DNA of 64,000 nt from Oscillospiraceae bacterium (GTDB lineage: Bacteria; Bacillota; Clostridia; Oscillospirales; Ruminococcaceae): NCBI GenBank assembly GCA_004557855.1, contig SFFJ01000003.1, positions 41,773 through 105,772 on the forward strand, written 5' to 3'. The notes under the pieces were generated by a model. That model did no database searches and had not been told where the DNA came from. It saw only the letters and a list, made by a program, of their open reading frames with translations. This document shows, one piece after another, positions 43,163-52,493 of this stretch (position 1 is its first letter; every line of letters starts with the position of its first letter). The translations under genes were made by a program, and so were the position numbers.

Positions 43163-43245
43163 GGGCCGCAGGCCCGGCGGCGCCCGGCGCCGCCGAAGCG
43201 GGCTTCGCCCGCTTGCCCGCCGGAACGGCGGGCGGCCTGCGGCCC
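43163..43245. repeat. GC-rich four-way-junction element 22 (before parS)
   Basis: GGGCCGCAGGCC/GGCCTGCGGCCC around CGGCGGCGC-CCG, AAGCGGGC-TTC-GCCCGCTT and GCCCGCC-GGAAC-GGCGGGC: 83 nt. Left flank CACCCTGCAGGGGG. Confidence 0.9.
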
Positions 43246-43293
43246 TCTCCTCCCCCTGTCCACTCTCCCCTTACACCGCCTCCCCCGCCGCAA

Positions 43294-43309
43294 TGTTTCA
43301 CGTGAAACA
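43294..43309. promoter_or_regulatory. parS: parS centromere site (ParB/Spo0J binding)
   Basis: TGTTTCACGTGAAACA, an exact match to the 16-bp parS consensus, extended to an 18-bp palindrome by A and T. parS sites cluster around the replication origin and load ParB for chromosome segregation and, in spore formers, origin capture. It lies in the intergenic region 43246-43351. Confidence 0.92.
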
Positions 43310-43351
43310 TTTGTTCTTTTCCGAAGCGCGGGGGTAGGCATATACTTTCCT

Positions 43352-43380
43352 TTGCAATCGACAGAAAAACCTGCTATAAT
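43352..43380 (+). promoter_or_regulatory. Promoter of darA-holB
   Basis: TTGCAA (43352-43357), 17-nt spacer, TATAAT (43375-43380) with TGC extension. Confidence 0.82.
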
Positions 43381-43459
43381 ATGCTCGGAGTATTGTTTTT
43401 GGGGGAGGGCGTAGCCGGAACCGAAAAACCCATAACCGAGCCCCAAAGGAGGTAATCAG

Positions 43460-43786
43460 ATGCAGAAACTGATCATAGCCATCGTATCCAATGAAGACAG
43501 CACGGCCGCCTCCCGTGCCCTGACCAAAGGCGGATTTTCGGTGACAAGACTGGCCACCACCGGCGGTTTTTTGCTTTCCGGGAATACCACCATGCTGGTG
43601 GGCACCGATGCCGAACGGGTGGAGGAAGCCATCCACATCATTGGGGAGAACAGCTGCAAGCGCAATAAAATGGTCGCCGGAAACACATCCTTCAATGCCG
43701 GGATGTACGCCGGGGTGCCGGTGCAGGTGACCGTAGGCGGCGCTACCATCTTCGTCATTGATGTAGAACGGTATGAAAAGCTCTAA
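43460..43786 (+). CDS. darA: Cyclic-di-AMP receptor DarA (PII-like, YaaQ)
   Basis: 108 aa. MQKLIIAIVSNEDSTAASRA, LTKGGFSVTRLATTGGFLLS, GNTTMLVGTDAERVEEAI and VTVGGATIFVIDVERYEKL match DarA/PstA, a trimeric PII-like protein that binds c-di-AMP. No output partner is established. CAAAGGAGGTAATCAG precedes the ATG. Its end overlaps holB by 14 nt, the conserved darA-holB-ricT order of Firmicutes. Confidence 0.94.
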   Translation: MQKLIIAIVSNEDSTAASRALTKGGFSVTRLATTGGFLLSGNTTMLVGTDAERVEEAIHIIGENSCKRNKMVAGNTSFNAGMYAGVPVQVTVGGATIFVIDVERYEKL

Positions 43787-44735
43787 ACCGCTGCACGGTT
43801 TTACCGGCAGCAGACGCTATACCCTGCCCGGGGCGCTGCCGCTGCCCCATCCGGTGACGGCGGCGCTGGCCGCCGGCCGCTTGACCCACGCCCTGTGCCT
43901 GGAGGCGCCCAGTCCCGCCCTGCTGCGGGATACCGCCATTTCGCTGGCGGGGGCGCTGCTGTGCCGTAAGGGGGGCGCTGCCATGTGCGGGGATTGCCCG
44001 GCCTGCCGCAAGGTACTGGTGGGGGAGCATCCCGACCTGATGCTGTACGACCCGGAGGAAAACAAGGATATCTACAAAAAGGACAGCGTGCGTGACCTGC
44101 GCGCCGACCTGTACCGTACCCCGGTGGAGGCCGCCCGCAAGGTGGCCATTCTGCAGCTGGCGGAACGCCTGCCGGCGGAGGGACAAAACCTGCTGCTGAA
44201 AATCATAGAGGAACCGCCCGTCGATACCTTTTTCATTTTTACCGTGCAAAACCGCTACCGCTTGCTGCCGACGGTATTGAGCCGGGTGACCTGCTATGCC
44301 CTGCCCCCTGCCGGCGCCGAGGACTGCCTGCGGCGGATGCGGGAGCTGGCCCCCGGCCACACCGAGGAGGAGCTGAACCGTGCCCTGCTGCGGTGCGGCG
44401 GCATTCCCGAAACGGGCGCTGCCCTGCTGAAGGACCCGGCCATCCAAAAGCGGTATGCTGCCGCCGAGGAGATGCTGGCGGGACTGGCGATGGGCAACGG
44501 CTACCGCATTCTGGCGGCGGCCGCCCCGATGGAACGGGACCGTGCGGGCTATACGGCACTGCTGGAAACGCTGGGGGAACTGCTGGCAAACCCGGCCCTG
44601 CGGGAGATGTATAATCTGCCCGGGCGAACGGCGGCCCGCTGCCGCGCGGCACTGGCGCCGCTTTTGCAAATGTGCGAACGCAACGCCCACCTGCCATTGG
44701 TGACCGCCCTGCTGGCGGAGCGGGGCAAAAGATAG
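43773..44735 (+). CDS. holB: DNA polymerase III subunit delta'
   Basis: 320 aa. AAA+-like clamp-loader subunit: HALCLEAPSPALL at the P-loop position lacks GxxGxGKT, LLCRKGGAAMCGDCPACRKV is the zinc module, then VAILQLAERLPAEGQNLLLK and IIEEPPVDTFFIFTVQNRYR-LLPTVLSRV give the sensor 1 and SRC region. The missing Walker A fits a delta' that does not hydrolyse ATP. It is part of the gamma/tau complex loading the sliding clamp. It overlaps darA by 14 nt and is presumably translationally coupled. Confidence 0.92.
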   Translation: MKSSKPLHGFTGSRRYTLPGALPLPHPVTAALAAGRLTHALCLEAPSPALLRDTAISLAGALLCRKGGAAMCGDCPACRKVLVGEHPDLMLYDPEENKDIYKKDSVRDLRADLYRTPVEAARKVAILQLAERLPAEGQNLLLKIIEEPPVDTFFIFTVQNRYRLLPTVLSRVTCYALPPAGAEDCLRRMRELAPGHTEEELNRALLRCGGIPETGAALLKDPAIQKRYAAAEEMLAGLAMGNGYRILAAAAPMERDRAGYTALLETLGELLANPALREMYNLPGRTAARCRAALAPLLQMCERNAHLPLVTALLAERGKR

Positions 44736-44754
44736 CGAGCAAAAGGGGCCGGTC

Positions 44755-44833
44755 GGGCCGCAGGCCCGGCGGCTCCGCCGCCGCCACGGGCTTCGCCCGT
44801 GGGTTTCGACTGCGTCGAAACGGCCTGCGGCCG
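44755..44833. repeat. GC-rich four-way-junction element 23 (holB-ricT)
   Basis: GGGCCGCAGGCC/GGCCTGCGGCC around CGGCGGC-TCC-GCCGCCG, CCACGGGC-TTC-GCCCGTGG and GTTTCGAC-TGC-GTCGAAAC: about 79 nt. Last copy in the window; nothing similar occurs after it. Confidence 0.9.
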
Positions 44834-44936
44834 CCCGTACCCCGCACATAGTTTCAGCCCGCCCTGCAGGCCGCCGGCCCCCAAACCGAAAATCCCCACA
44901 TCACCGATGTGAGAAAAATAAAGGAGACCCATTTTT

Positions 44937-45803
44937 ATGGCAGAAATTATCGGCGTCCGATTTAAGGAAGTCGGAAAAATCTATTATTTTGACCCCAACG
45001 GCGGCAGCTACCGGGAGGGCGAGGCCGTGATCGTGGAAACGGCCCGCGGCACCGAGTGCGGCACCGTGGCCATCCCCAACCGGGAGGTGGAGCAGAGCCG
45101 GGTGGTAAAGCCGCTGAAAAAGGTGACCCGCCCCGCCACGCAGGAGGACCTGCGCCGGGTGGAGGAAAACCGCAAAAAAGAGGAAAAAGCCTTCCGCATC
45201 GCGCAGGAGAAAATCGCCCTGTGCAAGCTGGAAATGAAGCTGGTGGAGGTGGAGTACGCCTTCGACGGCAGCAAGATCCTCTTTTACTTCACCGCCGATG
45301 GCCGGGTGGACTTCCGGGAGCTGGTAAAGGAGCTGGCCGGGGTGTTCCGCACCCGCATCGAGCTGCGGCAGATCGGCGTGCGGGACGAGGCGAAAATGCT
45401 GGGCGGTCTGGGCATCTGCGGAAGACCGTTCTGCTGCGCCAGCTTTTTGGGGGAATTCCAGCCCGTTTCCATTAAAATGGCAAAGGAGCAGGGGCTTTCT
45501 CTCAATCCCACCAAAATAAGCGGCGCCTGCGGGCGGCTGATGTGCTGCCTGAAGTACGAGCAGGACGCCTACGAGGACCTGCTGCGCTCCACCCCGAAGG
45601 TGGGGGCGATCGTGCAGACCGCCGACGGCCGGGGCCGCGTGACCGAGGTGAACCTGCTGACGGGCAACCTGAAGGTGCATCTGGACCGTGCCGAGGAGGG
45701 CGTCATGACGCCCTTCCACAAATCGCAGGTAAAAACGCTGCGGGACGGCCGCATCGCCGTGGCAAAATCGGAAGCGGACGAGCTGAAGAACCTGGAGGAA
45801 TAG
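44937..45803 (+). CDS. ricT: RicT (YaaT), PSP1-domain protein
   Basis: 288 aa. EIIGVRFKEVGKIYYFDPNG, the GRGTECG-type EAVIVETARGTECGTV, RTRIELRQIGVRDEAKMLGG and LGICGRPFCCASFLGEFQPV then GACGRLMCCLKYEQDAYED carry the PSP1 domain and its cysteine pairs that bind a [4Fe-4S] cluster in the RicA-RicF-RicT complex. In Bacillus this complex assists mRNA maturation by RNase Y and phosphorelay to sporulation. Third gene of darA-holB-ricT, after element 23; a CACATC-ACC-GATGTG hairpin (44897-44911) lies before the ribosome site. Confidence 0.94.
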   Translation: MAEIIGVRFKEVGKIYYFDPNGGSYREGEAVIVETARGTECGTVAIPNREVEQSRVVKPLKKVTRPATQEDLRRVEENRKKEEKAFRIAQEKIALCKLEMKLVEVEYAFDGSKILFYFTADGRVDFRELVKELAGVFRTRIELRQIGVRDEAKMLGGLGICGRPFCCASFLGEFQPVSIKMAKEQGLSLNPTKISGACGRLMCCLKYEQDAYEDLLRSTPKVGAIVQTADGRGRVTEVNLLTGNLKVHLDRAEEGVMTPFHKSQVKTLRDGRIAVAKSEADELKNLEE

Positions 45804-45812
45804 TGACCACCG

Positions 45813-45840
45813 CACCCCTGCTCCCCGGCAGGGGTGTTTT
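45813..45840 (+). terminator. Terminator after ricT
   Basis: CACCCCTGC-TCCCCG-GCAGGGGTG followed by TTTTG. Confidence 0.92.
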
Positions 45841-46119
45841 GTGCGCTTTTATGCCTTCCGGCAGAGGGGCGTGACACAGTTTCTTCTCGCCTATTGGCGG
45901 CGCAAGTTTTCTAAAAAACGCTCCCCCGCCGCTGGCGACTGCAATCTATCACCGCAAACACCCCGCCGGCAGGCGATAACAGCCTCCATCCCGCCCTATA
46001 TAATATAATAGTATGCCCCCGCCGGGGACGATATTTTGTGGGCGCGGCGGCAGGGCGGCACAAGATGTGGCGCAGCGAAAAAATTCCGAAAAAAGTCCGG
46101 AAAATCACGCAAAAAAGGC
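45841..46119. other. Intergenic stretch between ricT and the S10 operon promoter
   Basis: No gene seen. It contains a TATAATATAATA run at about 46000-46011 that could be a further promoter, and A-rich DNA up to 46119. No four-way-junction element. Confidence 0.6.
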
Positions 46120-46148
46120 TTGCAAAAGGGATTTTGATATGGTAAACT
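46120..46148 (+). promoter_or_regulatory. Promoter of the ribosomal protein operon
   Basis: TTGCAA (46120-46125), 17-nt spacer, TAAACT (46143-46148), in an A-rich upstream context. Confidence 0.7.
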
Positions 46149-46154
46149 AATCCT

Positions 46155-46480
46155 TGCGTGACTGCGCTTTTGATATGCGATGATGCGGGAGGTGGCCGCC
46201 GAACTGCTGTGACGACAGCGGTCCAGACGGGGAATTTCCGCGGAGTATGTCCGATTTGAAACCGGGCGGCTTTGAACTGCAACCGGCGCTGACCCAGATG
46301 GGAATGGCTGCGGCGAGTGCATTAAAAGGTCCCGGATGGCTCCGAAGCCTTTTATAAAAAAGGTTTGGGAAGCGTCCGGATTTCTTTATGCGATACCGCG
46401 GAACACCCGGCGGGGTTTGCAAAGGATGCAGAACAAAAACCGTCGCCTGAGTAAACTAAATTAACAGGAGGCGATGCAAA
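46155..46480 (+). promoter_or_regulatory. Long S10-operon leader with a terminator-like hairpin
   Basis: About 325 nt from the expected transcript start to rpsJ. At 46331-46383 a long interrupted stem forms: CCGGAT-GGCTCC-AAGCCTTTT pairs with AAAAGGTTT-GGGAAGC-TCCGG, followed by ATTTCTTT. Upstream are GC stems such as CCGCGG/CCGGGCGG. This fits an attenuator or L4-responsive leader, known for S10 operons of other bacteria; the binding protein here is an inference. Confidence 0.55.
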
Positions 46481-46792
46481 GTGGCAGTCAAGGAAAAAAT
46501 CAGAATCAGACTGAGAGGCTATGATGCCCAGCTGGTGGATACCGCAGCAGAGAAGATCGTGGAGACTGCGAAGCGCACAGGCGCCCGCGTGTCCGGTCCC
46601 ATCCCGCTGCCCACCGAGAAGGAAGTCGTGACCATCCTGCGCGCTGTTCATAAGTACAAGGACAGCCGCGAGCAGTTTGAGATGAGAACCCACAAGCGGC
46701 TCATTGACATCCTCAGACCTTCCAACAAGACGGTGGAAGCGCTGACCGGTCTGGAGCTGCCCGCCGGCGTAGAGATCGAAATCAAGCTGTAA
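46481..46792 (+). CDS. rpsJ: 30S ribosomal protein S10
   Basis: 103 aa; [20 protein letters not shown] and [20 protein letters not shown], then [11 protein letters not shown] are S10 signatures. It assembles into the 30S head and also, as NusE, joins antitermination complexes. Start is GTG after AGGAGGCGATGCAAA. First gene of the S10-spc-alpha cluster. Confidence 0.97.
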   Translation: MAVKEKIRIRLRGYDAQLVDTAAEKIVETAKRTGARVSGPIPLPTEKEVVTILRAVHKYKDSREQFEMRTHKRLIDILRPSNKTVEALTGLELPAGVEIEIKL

Positions 46793-46901
46793 ACCGGCTT
46801 GGATCAATGCCCGGCACCTGCCGCCGAAAGGCGGGTAAGGTCATGTCGGCCGACCCGAACATAATTTGGCCGACCAATAACCGAACAGGAGGAACACACA
46901 A

Positions 46902-47534
46902 ATGCAAAAATGTATCATCGGCAAGAAGATCGGTATGACCCAGCTCTTTGATGAAAAGGGCAACGTAGTACCGGTAACGGTCGTAGAGGCCGGCCCCTGC
47001 GTGGTAGTGCAGAAGAAGACAATCGAAAACGACGGTTATGAGGCCGTGCAGATCGGTTTCGGCGCACTGAGCGACAAGCGTGCCACCAAAGCGATCAAGG
47101 GTCACTTTGCCAAGGCTGACGTAGCCCTGAAGAAGACCCTGAAAGAATTCCGTCTGGACGATATCGCCGCCCTGAACGTCGGCGACATCATCAAAGCAGA
47201 TACCTTCGCCGCGGGCGACGCGGTAGATGTCTGCGGTACTTCCAAAGGTAAAGGCTATGCCGGCGTAATCAAGCGCTTCAATGCCCACTCCCTGAAGGAT
47301 ACCCACGGTACCGGTCCTGTGCATCGTCACGCCGGTTCCAACGGCGCCTGCTCCGACCCCAGCCGTGTAATGAAGGGCAAAAAGCTGCCCGGCCACATGG
47401 GCTCCGAGCGTGTAACCGTACAGAATCTGGCTGTCGTGAAGATCGATGCCGAAAACAACCTCATCGCCATCAAGGGTGCTATCCCCGGTGCGAAGGGCGG
47501 CATTGTTACCATCACCGACTCCGTGAAAGCTTAA
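46902..47534 (+). CDS. rplC: 50S ribosomal protein L3
   Basis: 210 aa. [20 protein letters not shown], then [19 protein letters not shown] and [17 protein letters not shown] match L3, which reaches toward the peptidyl transferase centre. The 109-nt gap before it contains GGCCGACC twice and CCGCCG-AAAG-GCGGG hairpins, but no gene. ACAGGAGGAACACACAA precedes the ATG. Confidence 0.97.
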   Translation: MQKCIIGKKIGMTQLFDEKGNVVPVTVVEAGPCVVVQKKTIENDGYEAVQIGFGALSDKRATKAIKGHFAKADVALKKTLKEFRLDDIAALNVGDIIKADTFAAGDAVDVCGTSKGKGYAGVIKRFNAHSLKDTHGTGPVHRHAGSNGACSDPSRVMKGKKLPGHMGSERVTVQNLAVVKIDAENNLIAIKGAIPGAKGGIVTITDSVKA

Positions 47535-47554
47535 CAGGAAGGAGGATACGAAGA

Positions 47555-48181
47555 ATGGCTAAGGTTACAATTTACGATATGACCGGCAAGAGCGTCGGCG
47601 AGCGTGAGCTGAACGACGCGATCTTTGCCGTGACCCCCAATAAGGCGGTCCTGCACGAAGTGGTCAAGAATTATCTGGCCAACCAGCGTCAGGGCACCCA
47701 GTCCACCCTTACCCGCACCGAAGTTTCCGGCGGCGGCAAGAAGCCCTGGCGTCAGAAGGGCACCGGACATGCCCGTCAGGGTTCCACCCGTGCACCCCAG
47801 TGGACCCACGGCGGCGTGGCGCTGGGCCCCAAGCCCCGTTCCTACCGCTACACCCTCAACCGCAAGATGAAGGTCGTCGGCCTCAAGAGCGCTCTCTCCG
47901 CCAAGGTCGCCGAAAACGAGCTGATCCTCGTGGACGCCATCAAGCTGGATGAGTACAAGACCAAGACCGTAGTAAATATGCTGAAGGCGCTGGGCGCGGA
48001 GGGCAAGTCCCTTATCGTTACCGACACCGTCAACAAAATGCTGGTCGGCTCTGCGGGCAACATCCCCGGCGTAAAGACCACCATCGTGGGCGAGATGAAC
48101 ACCTATGATGTTCTCAATTCCCGCAAGATGATCCTGACCGTGGCTGCGGTAGATAAACTGGAGGAGGTATACGCGAAATGA
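47555..48181 (+). CDS. rplD: 50S ribosomal protein L4
   Basis: 208 aa. The long loop GGKKPWRQKGTGHARQGSTR and the QWTHGGVALGPKPRSYRYTL segment are diagnostic; L4 lines the exit tunnel and in several bacteria represses its own operon. Its stop overlaps the rplW start (ATGA at 48178-48181). Confidence 0.97.
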   Translation: MAKVTIYDMTGKSVGERELNDAIFAVTPNKAVLHEVVKNYLANQRQGTQSTLTRTEVSGGGKKPWRQKGTGHARQGSTRAPQWTHGGVALGPKPRSYRYTLNRKMKVVGLKSALSAKVAENELILVDAIKLDEYKTKTVVNMLKALGAEGKSLIVTDTVNKMLVGSAGNIPGVKTTIVGEMNTYDVLNSRKMILTVAAVDKLEEVYAK

Positions 48182-48474
48182 AGATGATCCAGGATATTAT
48201 CGTTGCCCCCATCGTTACCGAAAACTCCATGGAAGCGATGCAGCACAAGAAATACACCTTCAAGGTGATGAAATCCGCCAATAAGGTGGAGATCGCCAAG
48301 GCTGTCGAGGCCATGTTCCCCGGCACCAAGGTAGCTGCCGTAAACACCATCAACTGCGACGGCAAGCTGAAGAGAATGGGCCGCTACGAGGGCCGCACCG
48401 CCAGCTACAAGAAGGCGATCGTGACCCTGACGGAGGATTCCAAGACCATCGAGTTCTTTGAGAGCATGCGCTGA
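48178..48474 (+). CDS. rplW: 50S ribosomal protein L23
   Basis: 98 aa. DIIVAPIVTENSMEAMQHKK and YTFKVMKSANKVEIAKAVEA match L23, at the tunnel exit where trigger factor and SRP bind. Translationally coupled to rplD through a 4-nt overlap. Confidence 0.96.
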   Translation: MKMIQDIIVAPIVTENSMEAMQHKKYTFKVMKSANKVEIAKAVEAMFPGTKVAAVNTINCDGKLKRMGRYEGRTASYKKAIVTLTEDSKTIEFFESMR

Positions 48475-48571
48475 TGCTGCTCCCCGGGGTTTCAGTCCCC
48501 GCTGTGTAAGAACGCCAAATGTATGGAGCCTGCTCCGGCTCCGCTAAAATCCACAAAGGAGAGGAATAAAA

Positions 48572-49405
48572 ATGGCTATTAAACGCTATAAGCCCACGAC
48601 TCCCGGTCGCCGCGGCATGACCGTGACCGACTACTCCGGGCTTTCCAAGGTAGCCCCCGAAAAATCCCTGCTGGAACCGGTGAAGAAGCATTCCGGCCGT
48701 AACAATACCGGCCGCATCACCGTTCGCCATCAGGGCGGCGGCAACCGTCGCAAATACCGTGTGATCGACTTCAAGCGCGAAAAGCTGGATATGCCCGCCA
48801 CCGTGCTTACCCTGGAGTACGATCCCAACCGTTCCGCCCATATCGCCCTGGTGCAGTATGAGGACGGCGAGAAGCGCTACATTCTGGCCCCTGTCGGCCT
48901 GAAGGTCGGCGATACCGTCGTTTCCGGCGCCGGCGCCGATATCAAGCCCGGCAACGCCCTGCCCCTGGCCAACATCCCCGTCGGTACCTTCATCCACAAT
49001 GTGGAGCTGTACCCCGGTAAGGGTGCCCAGCTGGCCCGCGCCGCCGGCAATATGGCCCAGCTGATGGCCAAGGAAGGCAAGTACGGCATGGTCCGTCTGC
49101 CCAGCGGCGAGCTGCGCAACGTTCAGCTCAACTGCATGGCCACCATCGGCCAGGTAGGCAACATCGACCATGAGAATGTCAACATCGGTAAGGCCGGCCG
49201 CACCCGTCACATGGGTATCCGTCCCACCGTCCGCGGTTCCGTTATGAACCCCTGCGACCATCCTCACGGCGGTGGTGAGGGCCGCGCGCCCATCGGCCGT
49301 CCCGGCCCTGTTACCCCCTGGGGTAAGCCCGCGCTGGGTTACAAGACCCGCGATAAGCATAAGGCCTCTGACAAGTTCATCGTCAAGCGCCGCAACACCA
49401 AATAA
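48572..49405 (+). CDS. rplB: 50S ribosomal protein L2
   Basis: 277 aa. [40 protein letters not shown] and the C-terminal [20 protein letters not shown] (with the conserved His near the peptidyl transferase centre). CAAAGGAGAGGAATAAAA precedes the ATG. Confidence 0.98.
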   Translation: MAIKRYKPTTPGRRGMTVTDYSGLSKVAPEKSLLEPVKKHSGRNNTGRITVRHQGGGNRRKYRVIDFKREKLDMPATVLTLEYDPNRSAHIALVQYEDGEKRYILAPVGLKVGDTVVSGAGADIKPGNALPLANIPVGTFIHNVELYPGKGAQLARAAGNMAQLMAKEGKYGMVRLPSGELRNVQLNCMATIGQVGNIDHENVNIGKAGRTRHMGIRPTVRGSVMNPCDHPHGGGEGRAPIGRPGPVTPWGKPALGYKTRDKHKASDKFIVKRRNTK

Positions 49406-49431
49406 CCGAGAGGAAAGGAGGATATTGAACT

Positions 49432-49701
49432 ATGAGCAGAAGTATCAAGAAGGGCCCTTTTGTGCAGCCTAAACTGCTGGCAAGAGTGCAAGCCATGAAC
49501 GAGGCAGGCGAGAAGCGTGTCCTCAAGACCTGGAGCCGTGCCTCCACAATATTCCCTGACTTCGTCGGTCACACCTTTGCTGTGCATGACGGACGCAAGC
49601 ATGTACCGGTTTATGTTACCGAGGATATGGTCGGCCACAAGCTGGGCGAATTTGCCCCCACCCGTACCTACCGCGGCCACGCCGGCGCCAAGAAATCTTA
49701 A
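49432..49701 (+). CDS. rpsS: 30S ribosomal protein S19
   Basis: 89 aa. [40 protein letters not shown] and [19 protein letters not shown] are S19. Confidence 0.98.
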   Translation: MSRSIKKGPFVQPKLLARVQAMNEAGEKRVLKTWSRASTIFPDFVGHTFAVHDGRKHVPVYVTEDMVGHKLGEFAPTRTYRGHAGAKKS

Positions 49702-49727
49702 AATAGGACCGAAAGGAGGAAAAACAC

Positions 49728-50063
49728 ATGGAAGCTAAGGCTTATCTCAGACATGCCCGTATCTCGCCCCGCAAGGTGCAGATCGTGCTGGATCTGATCC
49801 GCAACAAGCCTGTTGAAGAAGCGACCGCCATTCTGGCCCTGACCCCCAAGGCTGCCTGCGAGCCTCTCGCAAAGCTGCTGAAGAGCGCCATTGCCAATGC
49901 CGAGAACAACTTTAACATGGATAAGAAAAATCTTTATGTCGCAGAGTGTTTTGTCTGCCCCGGTCCTATGCTCAAGAGAATTCGTCCCAGAGCACAGGGC
50001 AGAGCATTCCGCGTGATGAAGAGAACCTCTCACGTGACTATGGTTCTGCGTGAAAAAGAATAA
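49728..50063 (+). CDS. rplV: 50S ribosomal protein L22
   Basis: 111 aa. [40 protein letters not shown] give the tunnel-lining beta hairpin of L22 (macrolide resistance site). Confidence 0.97.
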   Translation: MEAKAYLRHARISPRKVQIVLDLIRNKPVEEATAILALTPKAACEPLAKLLKSAIANAENNFNMDKKNLYVAECFVCPGPMLKRIRPRAQGRAFRVMKRTSHVTMVLREKE

Positions 50064-50084
50064 GCTGAAAGAAGGAGGTAAACT

Positions 50085-50783
50085 ATGGGACAGAAAGTAA
50101 ATCCCCACGGTCTTCGTGTGGGCGTAATCAAGGATTGGGATTCCCGCTGGTTTGCTCGTGATAACGCTTTCGGCGATATCTTGGTCGAGGACTATAACCT
50201 GCGTAAATTCCTGAAGAAGAAGCTGTATGATGCCGGCGTTCCCAAGATCGAGATCGAGAGAACCGCCGATAAGGTTCGCATCAATATTCACTGTGCCCGT
50301 CCCGGTATCGTCATCGGTAAGGGCGGCGCCGAGATCGAGAAGCTGCGCGCCGAGTGCGAGGCTCTCGTGAATAAGGGCAAGACCCAGAAGCTGACCGTAC
50401 TGCCCCTGGGCGTCATCGAGGTAAAGAGCCCCGATAAGAATGCCCAGCTGGTCGCCGAAAACATTGCCGCACAGCTGGAGGGTCGCGTATCCTTCCGCCG
50501 CGCCATGAAGCAGGCCATCGGCCGTGCCATGAAGCCCATGGGCCGCGAGCCCGGCGCCAAGGGCATCAAGACCCAGTGCTCCGGTCGTCTGGGCGGCGCT
50601 GAAATTGCCCGTGTAGAGCAGTACCATGAGGGTACTATCCCGCTGCAGACCCTGCGTGCCGATATCGACTACGGCTTTGCAGAGGCTGCCACCACCTACG
50701 GCCGCATCGGTGTAAAGGTTTGGATCTATGCCGGTGAGGTGCTGCAGGACCGTAAACCCAAGAAGGAAGGAGGCCGCAAGTAA
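50085..50783 (+). CDS. rpsC: 30S ribosomal protein S3
   Basis: 232 aa. [20 protein letters not shown], the KH motif [15 protein letters not shown], and [19 protein letters not shown]. Its stop codon shares one base with the rplP start (50783). Confidence 0.98.
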   Translation: MGQKVNPHGLRVGVIKDWDSRWFARDNAFGDILVEDYNLRKFLKKKLYDAGVPKIEIERTADKVRINIHCARPGIVIGKGGAEIEKLRAECEALVNKGKTQKLTVLPLGVIEVKSPDKNAQLVAENIAAQLEGRVSFRRAMKQAIGRAMKPMGREPGAKGIKTQCSGRLGGAEIARVEQYHEGTIPLQTLRADIDYGFAEAATTYGRIGVKVWIYAGEVLQDRKPKKEGGRK

Positions 50784-51208
50784 TGCTGTTGCCCAAAAGA
50801 GTAAAATATCGTCGCGTTCAGCGCGGCCGTCTTACCGGTAAGGCCCTGCGCGGCAACACCATCTCCAACGGTGAGTATGGTCTGCAGGCTCTGGAGCCCG
50901 CCTGGATCACTTCCAACCAGATCGAGGCCGCCCGTATCGCCATGACCCGCTACATCAAGCGCGGCGGTCAGGTTTGGATCAAGATCTTCCCCGATAAGCC
51001 CGTAACCGCCAAGCCCGCTGAAACCCGCATGGGTTCCGGTAAGGGCAGCCCCGAGTACTGGGTAGCGGTCGTTAAGCCCGGCCGCATCCTGTTCGAGATG
51101 GGCGGCGTTGACGAGAGCATCGCCCGCGAGGCTATGCGTCTGGCTATGCACAAGCTGCCGATCAAGTGCAAATTTGTAAAGAAAGAAACCGAAGGGAGTG
51201 AAGAATAA
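50783..51208 (+). CDS. rplP: 50S ribosomal protein L16
   Basis: 141 aa. [20 protein letters not shown], then [20 protein letters not shown] and [20 protein letters not shown] match L16. Coupled to rpsC and, by its TAATG junction, to rpmC. Confidence 0.98.
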   Translation: MLLPKRVKYRRVQRGRLTGKALRGNTISNGEYGLQALEPAWITSNQIEAARIAMTRYIKRGGQVWIKIFPDKPVTAKPAETRMGSGKGSPEYWVAVVKPGRILFEMGGVDESIAREAMRLAMHKLPIKCKFVKKETEGSEE

Positions 51209-51405
51209 TGAAGGCTACCGAAATCAGAGCACTTTCTGCTCAGGACCTGAACAAAAAGCTTGCTGATCTGAAGACCGAGCTTTTCAATCTTCGCTTCCAG
51301 CACGCTGTAAACCAGCTGGATAACCCCCTGCGTCTGGTCGAGGTCAAGAAGGACATTGCCCGCGTAAAGACCGTTTTGAGGGAAAAAGAGCTGGAGAGTA
51401 AATAA
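51208..51405 (+). CDS. rpmC: 50S ribosomal protein L29
   Basis: 65 aa. [40 protein letters not shown] and [15 protein letters not shown] match L29. Confidence 0.97.
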   Translation: MKATEIRALSAQDLNKKLADLKTELFNLRFQHAVNQLDNPLRLVEVKKDIARVKTVLREKELESK

Positions 51406-51425
51406 GGAGAAAGGAGGATATCCTG

Positions 51426-51683
51426 ATGAGCGAAAGAAATTTGAGAAAAACCAGAACCGGCAAGGTCGTTTCCGATAAGATGGACAAGACCGTAGTGGTC
51501 GCCGTTATCGATAACGTCCGTCATCCGCTGTACAAGAAGATCGTTAAGCGCACCGTGAAGTTCAAGGCGCATGACGAGCAGAACGCTTGCGGTATCGGCG
51601 ATACCGTCATGATCATGGAGACCCGTCCTATCTCTAAAGATAAGAGATGGCGTGTGGTCGAGATCATCGAAAAGGCGAAGTAA
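51426..51683 (+). CDS. rpsQ: 30S ribosomal protein S17
   Basis: 85 aa. [40 protein letters not shown] match S17. The 96-nt gap after it holds a CGTGCA-6-TGCACG hairpin (51737-51754) before rplN. Confidence 0.97.
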   Translation: MSERNLRKTRTGKVVSDKMDKTVVVAVIDNVRHPLYKKIVKRTVKFKAHDEQNACGIGDTVMIMETRPISKDKRWRVVEIIEKAK

Positions 51684-51779
51684 GCCGGAAGATCCGCCAG
51701 AAGCAAATTTGTATCAATCTGTTTATTGGAATAGAACCGTGCAGCAAGATGCACGAGTCTTTGAAAGGAGGAACGCTCT

Positions 51780-52148
51780 GTGATTCAGATGCAGACCTAT
51801 CTCAAGGTAGCTGATAACACCGGCGCGAAGGAGCTTATGTGTATCCGCGTGCTGGGCGGCTCCCGCAAGAGATATGCCAATATCGGCGATGTAGTCGTGG
51901 CTTCCGTCAAGAAGGCAGCCCCCGGCGGCACCGTCAAGAAGGGCGAAGTAGTCCGTGCCGTAATCGTACGCTCCGCAAAGGGGCTGCGCCGTGAAGACGG
52001 CACTTATATCCGCTTTGATGAAAACGCAGCCGTTATCATCAAGGAGGACAAAAATCCCCGTGGTACCCGTATCTTTGGGCCAGTAGCCAGAGAGTTGAGA
52101 GAAAAGGATTACACCAAGATCCTCTCCCTCGCTCCGGAAGTTCTGTAA
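51780..52148 (+). CDS. rplN: 50S ribosomal protein L14
   Basis: 122 aa. [20 protein letters not shown] and [20 protein letters not shown] with [22 protein letters not shown] match L14. Start is GTG after AAAGGAGGAACGCTCT. Confidence 0.97.
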   Translation: MIQMQTYLKVADNTGAKELMCIRVLGGSRKRYANIGDVVVASVKKAAPGGTVKKGEVVRAVIVRSAKGLRREDGTYIRFDENAAVIIKEDKNPRGTRIFGPVARELREKDYTKILSLAPEVL

Positions 52149-52164
52149 GGAGGTGTCGCAAAGT

Positions 52165-52479
52165 ATGAATCATATTCATGTAAAGACCGGCGACACTGTC
52201 GTCATGCTCTCCGGTAAGGATAAGGGCAAGCAGGGCAAGGTTCTGCAGGTAAGCCCCAAAGAGCAGAAGGTCATCGTAGAGGGCCTGAACATGGTTACCA
52301 AGCATGTCAAGCCCCGCAAGCAGGGTGATCCCGCCGGCATCATGAAGGCGGAGTCCGCTGTTTACGCCTGCAAAGTAATGGCTGTTTGCCCCAAGTGCGG
52401 CAAGGCGACCCGCCTGGCCCATAAGATCGAGGGCGACACCAAGACCCGTGTGTGCAAGCACTGCGGCGCATCTTATTAA
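52165..52479 (+). CDS. rplX: 50S ribosomal protein L24
   Basis: 104 aa from the ATG at 52165 (AAGGAGGTGTCGCAAAGT-ATG); a GTG four codons upstream overlaps the ribosome site. KOW motif [20 protein letters not shown], then [20 protein letters not shown] and a C-terminal [16 protein letters not shown]...CKHCG zinc-like pair. Confidence 0.96.
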   Translation: MNHIHVKTGDTVVMLSGKDKGKQGKVLQVSPKEQKVIVEGLNMVTKHVKPRKQGDPAGIMKAESAVYACKVMAVCPKCGKATRLAHKIEGDTKTRVCKHCGASY

Positions 52480-52493
52480 GAAGGAGGATAATC

